Source: Prochlorococcus sp. AG-402-N08 (GTDB lineage Bacteria > Cyanobacteriota > Cyanobacteriia > PCC-6307 > Cyanobiaceae). From it: 64,000 bases of DNA. The stretch covers positions 62,001-126,000 of the forward strand of contig QCIS01000004.1 of assembly GCA_003216535.1 (NCBI GenBank). Direction: 5' to 3'. The notes beneath the pieces are model-generated. The model was not told where the DNA came from. It did no database searches and saw nothing but the letters and a program-made list of their open reading frames with translations. The position numbers were made by a program, and so were the translations under genes. This document shows, piece after piece, positions 58,077-64,000 of the stretch (position 1 is its first letter; each line of letters starts with the position of its first letter).

Positions 58077-58772
58077 ATGGAAAGAATACCTGAACCTGAA
58101 TTAATGGAAGAAAAAAAGCAGGTCATTTCTTATGACGAAGCTGATTTTTCAGAAGGAGAAATTAATCTAATTAATCAAATAGATCATTATCTTTTGAGAA
58201 AAAATATTTCTTTAGGTGAAGAAGATTTAATAGTTGATTTAGGATGCGGCCCAGGAAATATTTCTGAAAAGTTAGCCATAAAATGGCCTAATACTGAAGT
58301 AGTTGGAATAGATGGTTCTAAAGAGATGATTTTGAGAGCAGAACATAACAAAAATATCTCTACCATTCAAAAAAAATTGAAAAAATTACGTTATGTTTGT
58401 TCTGATATCAAAGACATTAAATCAAATAATTTTTTACTTAAAAAAAGAATTAGTTTACTCGTAAGTAATAGTTTGATCCATCACATTACCAATCTTGAAG
58501 ATTTCTTCAAAACTATAAGAAGTTTGTCTAGTAATATCACTGTAAATTTTCACAAGGACTTAAAAAGGCCATTAGATGAAAAGTCAGCTCTAGAACTCAA
58601 AATACAATGTGAAACAAAATATAATGAGATTTTGTGTAATGATTATTATGCATCTTTAAGAGCTTCTTATACATTTAATGAGTTAAAAAATTTCACTTTA
58701 GAGAATGATCTATCCTCTTTAGATGTGTATGAAGATGGTGATAAATATTTAATAGTCTATGGTAATGTTTAG
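58077..58772 (+). CDS. SAM-dependent class I methyltransferase
   Basis: LIVDLGCGPGNISEKLAIKWPNTEVVGIDGSKEMI. Confidence 0.85.
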   Translation: MERIPEPELMEEKKQVISYDEADFSEGEINLINQIDHYLLRKNISLGEEDLIVDLGCGPGNISEKLAIKWPNTEVVGIDGSKEMILRAEHNKNISTIQKKLKKLRYVCSDIKDIKSNNFLLKKRISLLVSNSLIHHITNLEDFFKTIRSLSSNITVNFHKDLKRPLDEKSALELKIQCETKYNEILCNDYYASLRASYTFNELKNFTLENDLSSLDVYEDGDKYLIVYGNV

Positions 58773-58803
58773 GAACTAAGTCAAAGGCCCTTATATTATA
58801 TAG

Positions 58804-60441
58804 ATGAGCTTGGGTAGTAAAATTCTAAATAATAAAGACATACTGGATGCGGTAAATAAAAGAAGAAATTTTGCCATTATTTCACATCCAGATGCTGGGA
58901 AAACCACTCTTACTGAGAAGCTTCTTTTATATGGAGGTGCCATTCAACAGGCAGGAGCAGTAAAGGCTAGGGGTAATCAGAGAAAAGCCACGTCAGACTG
59001 GATGGAACTTGAGAAACAAAGAGGAATTTCTATTACATCAACTGTATTACAATTTGAATATGAAAGATCAGTCATCAATCTATTAGATACACCCGGTCAC
59101 CAAGATTTCTCCGAAGATACTTATAGAACATTAGCTGCTGCTGATAATGCAGTTATGTTGGAAGATGCTGCTAAAGGATTAGAACCTCAAACTAGAAAAT
59201 TGTTTGAAGTTTGCAAGATGCGAAAAATACCAATATTTACTTTCATAAATAAAATGGATAGACCAGGAAGAGAGCCATTTTCTTTACTTGATGAAATTGA
59301 ATCAGAACTTGGATTAAATACTTTACCTATTAACTGGCCAATTGGGAGTGGCGAGGAATTTAGAGGAGTTATTGATAGATTTTCGAGAGAGGTGATTTTA
59401 TTTGATAAAGCCGTGAGAGGGAAACAATCGAATGAGAAAAGATTAAGTCTTGAAGATGAAGAACTATCAAAATATGTAGAGAGAGATTTACTTGAAAACT
59501 CACTTGAAGAATTGGAGGTTCTTGATGAGGCAGGATCGAAATTTGAAAAAGAAAAAGTTTTTAATGGCTCTTTAACTCCAGTTTTCTTTGGATCTGCAAT
59601 GACTAATTTTGGTGTAAGACCATTTTTAGATAGTTTTTTAAAAATGGCTCAAAAGCCAACTTCAAGAAATAGTAATAAAGGGGATATTGAACCTGCAAGC
59701 GATGAATTTAGTGGGTTTGTTTTTAAGCTTCAGGCAAATATGGATCCAAAGCACAGAGATAGAGTTGCTTTTATAAGAGTTTGTAGTGGAAAATTTGAAA
59801 AGGATATGTCAGTTAAACATTCCAGAACTGGGAAAACAATCAGATTATCAAGACCACAAAAAATATTTGGGCAAGATAGAGAAGTAGTTGACGATGCCTA
59901 TCCTGGAGATGTTATTGGCTTGAATAATCCAGGTATGTTTTCTATTGGGGATACTCTTTATACTGGGACTCATCTGGAGTACGAAGGTATACCATCTTTT
60001 AGTCCTGAAATATTCAGCTGGCTAAGAAATCCAAATCCCTCAGCATTTAAAAACTTTAGAAAGGGTATTAATGAACTTCGTGAAGAAGGAGCTGTACAGA
60101 TTCTTTATGACTTTGATGAGAGCAAAAGAGATCCTATACTCGCAGCTGTTGGTCAATTGCAGTTGGAGGTAGTAACTCACAGGTTAAAAAGTGAATATGG
60201 TGTAGATGCAAATCTTGAATCAATACCTTATCAATTGGCTAGATGGGTTTCTGATGGATGGCCAGCCATTGAAAAACTAGGCAGAATATTCAATTGTAAA
60301 ATAGTTAAGGATTGTTGGAATAGGCCAGTTATTCTTTTTAAAAATGAGTGGAATCTAAACCAATTTGTTGAAGACAATAATCAATTAACTTTAAACAAAG
60401 TCGCTCCAGTTGTTAGTGGAGTCGAACCAATTGTTTTATAA
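58804..60441 (+). CDS. prfC: Peptide chain release factor 3
   Basis: [65 protein letters not shown]...[18 protein letters not shown]. Confidence 0.97.
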   Translation: MSLGSKILNNKDILDAVNKRRNFAIISHPDAGKTTLTEKLLLYGGAIQQAGAVKARGNQRKATSDWMELEKQRGISITSTVLQFEYERSVINLLDTPGHQDFSEDTYRTLAAADNAVMLEDAAKGLEPQTRKLFEVCKMRKIPIFTFINKMDRPGREPFSLLDEIESELGLNTLPINWPIGSGEEFRGVIDRFSREVILFDKAVRGKQSNEKRLSLEDEELSKYVERDLLENSLEELEVLDEAGSKFEKEKVFNGSLTPVFFGSAMTNFGVRPFLDSFLKMAQKPTSRNSNKGDIEPASDEFSGFVFKLQANMDPKHRDRVAFIRVCSGKFEKDMSVKHSRTGKTIRLSRPQKIFGQDREVVDDAYPGDVIGLNNPGMFSIGDTLYTGTHLEYEGIPSFSPEIFSWLRNPNPSAFKNFRKGINELREEGAVQILYDFDESKRDPILAAVGQLQLEVVTHRLKSEYGVDANLESIPYQLARWVSDGWPAIEKLGRIFNCKIVKDCWNRPVILFKNEWNLNQFVEDNNQLTLNKVAPVVSGVEPIVL

Positions 60442-60492
60442 AGCCTTAATGGATTATAAAATTGGTTAATCTGTTAGTATTGGAAAAAAATT

Positions 60493-61167
60493 TTGGATTC
60501 AAACAGTAGTAAAAACAATAATGAAAAATCACCTTATGAAATTTTAGGTGTAAAAGAAGGTGCTGCTTTTGAGGATATTCAGAAGGCTAGAGATTTTAAA
60601 GTTAAAGAGGCTGGTGAAGATTTAATTTTGAAAGCGAAAATAGAATCTTCCTTCGACCAATTACTTATGGGGAGTTTGAAAGCCAGGCAATCAGGGAATG
60701 TAAGCTATGAAGCTGTAAGTGCCTCAAAAAAAGAAAAACAAATTAATCAATTTACCAATAATAATTTCCCACTGCTTTCTAAGATAAAAAATTTAAATAA
60801 CAAATCTAAGAACTCAAGTCAGTATAGTCTGCCGAAAATAACCCCCCCCTCATTTGATAATCTTTCAATAAAAATATCTGTTGGTCTATTATTTTTAATT
60901 TTGTTATTTCTCAGTCCAGACTCTAATAATAGACTTTTGCTTTCTATCTCAACATTAATACTTACCTATACTCAAATTAAATCGGGAAAAAGATTTATAG
61001 GTTCTCTAGGTTGGAGTGTTGCCTTTCTTTCTATAGGATTAATATTTGGTGGATTACTTGAAAATAATTCTTTCATTCAGGAAGTATCAAACAATTCTTT
61101 ATCAATACAAAAAATTCAAAGTTTTCCAGCCATGGTTATTTTATGGATAGGAGTAATTTTCTTATGA
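60493..61167 (+). CDS. CPP1-like/DUF3353 J-domain-like membrane protein
   Basis: [32 protein letters not shown]-terminal TM helices. Confidence 0.75.
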   Translation: MDSNSSKNNNEKSPYEILGVKEGAAFEDIQKARDFKVKEAGEDLILKAKIESSFDQLLMGSLKARQSGNVSYEAVSASKKEKQINQFTNNNFPLLSKIKNLNNKSKNSSQYSLPKITPPSFDNLSIKISVGLLFLILLFLSPDSNNRLLLSISTLILTYTQIKSGKRFIGSLGWSVAFLSIGLIFGGLLENNSFIQEVSNNSLSIQKIQSFPAMVILWIGVIFL

Positions 61168-62070
61168 TTGATTTTCTATCATCGTTTTAATTTCTTCATA
61201 ATTTATAAGATATTTATTCTTACAAAATTCACAAACCAATTCTGCTTCGCCCTCTTTCTTGAGGATGTCCTCCAACTCTCTCTTATCAAGCATTTTCATT
61301 GCATTTAAACTTCTTTTTTTGGAACACTTGCATTTAAAACTAACTTCTTGGGAACGAGCTTTTTCAGATATTGATTTATCATCAATATCTGGAAATATAT
61401 TTCTTATTAACGAAAGAAGATTGTCTTTAGACTGAAATAGTTCTTCGCTAAAAGAATTAATTTCTTTACATCTTTCTTCAAGTAGTGCGACTAGTAAAGG
61501 GTCAGTATCTTTTTTAGGTAAAACTTGAGCCAATAGGCCCCCACTACAAATAATACTTTTATTTTTGATTTTTTCTCCAATGAATACAGCAGAAGGAGTT
61601 TGTTCTGAATGATATAAATATGAGGCTAAGTCTTCTGCAATATTTCCATTTACTAATTCAACTGTACTTGTAAAGGGCTCTCCAATTCCACTATCTCTAA
61701 TAACATTTAAATATCCAGTACCTAATGCTTGTGTGAAATCAAAAGAATATTTGTTACTATCTATTTTGACTAGATCTAATTCTAAATTGGGATTCCCTAC
61801 ATAACCTCTGACTTTGCCGTCTCTACCCGCATCAACCAACAATCCTTTCAAAGGTCCATCAGATCTAACTCTTAAAGTTACTCTCCCATGCATTATCTTC
61901 ATTGAACTTGCTAGAAGTAGTGAAGCACTAAATGCTCTTCCTAAGATACAGGTGGTTAGATAAGAAAGACCGTGTCTTTTTTTAGCTTCTAGAGAAGATT
62001 CTGTTGTTAAGACCGCAACTAATCTTATTCCTCCGTTTGCTGCAGTAGCTCTTACTATTCTATCCTTCAT
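61162..62070 (-). CDS. hslO: Hsp33 redox-regulated chaperone
   Basis: Zinc/redox motif FKCKCSKKR...CEFCKNKYL (CxC...CxxC); [18 protein letters not shown]. Confidence 0.93.
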   Translation of the reverse strand: MKDRIVRATAANGGIRLVAVLTTESSLEAKKRHGLSYLTTCILGRAFSASLLLASSMKIMHGRVTLRVRSDGPLKGLLVDAGRDGKVRGYVGNPNLELDLVKIDSNKYSFDFTQALGTGYLNVIRDSGIGEPFTSTVELVNGNIAEDLASYLYHSEQTPSAVFIGEKIKNKSIICSGGLLAQVLPKKDTDPLLVALLEERCKEINSFSEELFQSKDNLLSLIRNIFPDIDDKSISEKARSQEVSFKCKCSKKRSLNAMKMLDKRELEDILKKEGEAELVCEFCKNKYLINYEEIKTMIENQS

Positions 62071-62707
62071 GATTATCTTTCATAAGATTTTTGATTTTCC
62101 CTTTTTCCAGAATTAATATCCTAGATGGAATGCCCTCAAATAAGGAAGGTTCATGAGTAACAATAATAATAGTATTTTTATTTTTTAGATCAAGAATTAA
62201 ATTCTTCACATCATTTCTCATTGAATAATCTAATCCAGCAGTTGGTTCATCAAGTAAAAGAATTGAGGGGTTTCTAAGTAGCTGAACTGCTACAGCTAAC
62301 CTTCTTTGTTGTCCTCCACTTAGTTGTTCTGGTGGTTGAGTTAGATTAATTTTTTTCAAACCAACCTTATTTAGGACTATTTCTATATGTTTCTCTCTTA
62401 AAGATTTATGGCCTATTTTTAATTCTTTACCAATGGTAGTACCTATAAAGTATCTTTCAGGAAATTGGAATACTACTCCACAAAACCATCTTCTTTGTCT
62501 AGAAGATAAAATTTTATTCTTCCAAGTAATTTTTCCTTTTTGTGGATTTGTTAATCCGCTTATTATTTCGAGTAGTGTTGTTTTCCCAGAACCACTATTG
62601 CCGCAAATTAAAATGATTTCATTTTCATGAACTTTTAAATTTAGATCATCTATTATTTTTCTTTCACCAGTTTGAGGTTGATAAGATATTTGTTTTAAAT
62701 CAAGCAT
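62060..62707 (-). CDS. ABC transporter ATP-binding protein (EcfA/energy-coupling-like)
   Basis: [18 protein letters not shown] (Walker A), [32 protein letters not shown]. Confidence 0.9.
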   Translation of the reverse strand: MLDLKQISYQPQTGERKIIDDLNLKVHENEIILICGNSGSGKTTLLEIISGLTNPQKGKITWKNKILSSRQRRWFCGVVFQFPERYFIGTTIGKELKIGHKSLREKHIEIVLNKVGLKKINLTQPPEQLSGGQQRRLAVAVQLLRNPSILLLDEPTAGLDYSMRNDVKNLILDLKNKNTIIIVTHEPSLFEGIPSRILILEKGKIKNLMKDNHEG

Positions 62708-62790
62708 TATTAATTAACTTATAGCTATGAATTTTAATCTAGTAATAACTTATTTATAATAGCTATAGATCTAAAAAGCTATTAGTCAAT

Positions 62791-63234
62791 ATGAATATTA
62801 TTTTTAGAGAAGTTGATCCTTTTAATTGCTGGATATGGATAAGGTTTTCAGAATCACCAACACAAGATGAAAAAAATTATTTAGATGGTGTTTTTGATAG
62901 TTGGTACGTTTTAGGAAGGTTAGGGGGATTTAATTCTGAAAATTTGCAAACTCATGAAGAGGGTTCCGATCTAAGTTGGATGTCCTACGATAATGACCAA
63001 AAAAACGCATCTCTCCCCGCATTAATGCATAATTTAGGCATTATGGAATATCAAAACCTTTGGGGAAGATGTTGGGTTGATTTTGGAACTTCAGACTCCC
63101 TTTCAATAGATATATTAATTAATTCTTTGAATGAGATATCAAATAATTATGTAAAAATTGAAGAGTTAATTATTGGTGGTGAAAATAATGATTGGGCTAT
63201 AGAAGAACATGAAGATTTAGTTTTTAAAGATTAA
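62791..63234 (+). CDS. DUF3531 family protein
   Basis: MNIIFREVDPFNCWIWIRFSESPTQDEKNYLDGVFDSWYVLGRLGGFNSENLQ. Confidence 0.75.
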   Translation: MNIIFREVDPFNCWIWIRFSESPTQDEKNYLDGVFDSWYVLGRLGGFNSENLQTHEEGSDLSWMSYDNDQKNASLPALMHNLGIMEYQNLWGRCWVDFGTSDSLSIDILINSLNEISNNYVKIEELIIGGENNDWAIEEHEDLVFKD

Positions 63235-63243
63235 GTGTTTTAG

Positions 63244-64000
63244 ATGGAAGACTTAACAAGATTAATTATTTCCCATGAAAGAATTGAAAATATTAAGAAC
63301 AATAATATAGAACTGACTAAAGAAGAGGCTCATTACATAAATAAAGTAATGAGGATAAAAAATGGTAAAGAAATTTTTATTGCTAACGGAGAGGGTTCAT
63401 TATGGAAAGCTATAAAAGTTAAAAATGATTTTTTAGAAATATGTCAATTTCAAAAACCTTACTTATTTCAAAAACAAGAAATTTACTTATTAGGAATAGC
63501 TGTTGTTATACCAAAAAGTGGTTTTGAGGATATTTTAAAAATGTGTACTGAAATTGGAATTGATTTTATACAACCATTATTTTCAGAAAGACAGGTAAAC
63601 AAAAATTTAAATTATACGAGAAAACTTTTGAGATGGAATTCAATTATCAAAGAAGCAGTTGAGCAAAGTGAGAGATTATGGAAACCATCTATTTTAAATG
63701 GTATGAATATTATTGAATGGCTAAAAATTAGAGATAATCAAGAAAGAGTTTCAATTTCTATAACTAGAGAAGATACTCCTTATGACTTAAATCAATGGTT
63801 AAGAATACATCAAGAATTTTTAAATAAAAAAGGAGGTATTTTTTGGAATGTAATTGGCCCTGAAGGAGGTTGGTCCCCTAAAGAAATTGAATTTTTTAAT
63901 AAAAATAATATAGCCTTTGTTAAACTCTCTGATACTATCTTGAGAACTTCAACAGCTAGTATTAATGCATCATCAATTCTAAATCAGTGGAGAATTGATT
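63244..64000 (+). CDS. rsmE: 16S rRNA (uracil(1498)-N(3))-methyltransferase, truncated by window end
   Basis: Translation MEDLTRLIISHERIE...HYINKVMRIKNGKEIFIANG...FWNVIGPEGGWSPKEIEFF...LSDTILRTSTASINA. Confidence 0.85.
   Translation, partial: MEDLTRLIISHERIENIKNNNIELTKEEAHYINKVMRIKNGKEIFIANGEGSLWKAIKVKNDFLEICQFQKPYLFQKQEIYLLGIAVVIPKSGFEDILKMCTEIGIDFIQPLFSERQVNKNLNYTRKLLRWNSIIKEAVEQSERLWKPSILNGMNIIEWLKIRDNQERVSISITREDTPYDLNQWLRIHQEFLNKKGGIFWNVIGPEGGWSPKEIEFFNKNNIAFVKLSDTILRTSTASINASSILNQWRID

Overview
This AT-rich window reads as the chromosome of a marine picocyanobacterium, most likely high-light Prochlorococcus (inferred from gene content and style, not from a database search). Core genes sit at both ends: met genes, SulP and CbiX on the left; class II RNR, prfC, hslO and rsmE on the right. 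Between them are accessory blocks. (1) A stacked, collapsed tRNA-Ser integration site at 12.8-15.4 kb holds one intact tRNA-Ser(UGA), a separate 3' half and a separate 5' half. Two different families of 11-bp-phased arm-like repeats bracket the two intervals. (2) An Erv/ALR-like sulfhydryl oxidase gene lies next to a divergent aquaporin and an MscS channel. (3) A 21-40 kb carbohydrate/oxidoreductase cluster contains alpha-amylase, VOC, NTF2-like proteins, a benzoylformate-decarboxylase-like ThDP enzyme, DJ-1, TPR-2OG oxygenase, an AGE-STAS fusion, GlgX, a multidomain glycan-binding-like protein, a ZIP-like protein, GMC oxidoreductase and a porin. (4) A translationally coupled Mrp-type Na+/H+ antiporter operon lacks a full MrpA and runs into a K+ channel gene, followed by a solute-binding protein and a DAACS symporter. 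(5) Small-gene/RNA features include a structured leader on a 33-aa DUF4278-like ORF. The tRNA-Ser scar and the carbohydrate/ketoacid cluster are the best candidates for undescribed biology. All functional names come from reading motifs by eye; no searches were run.
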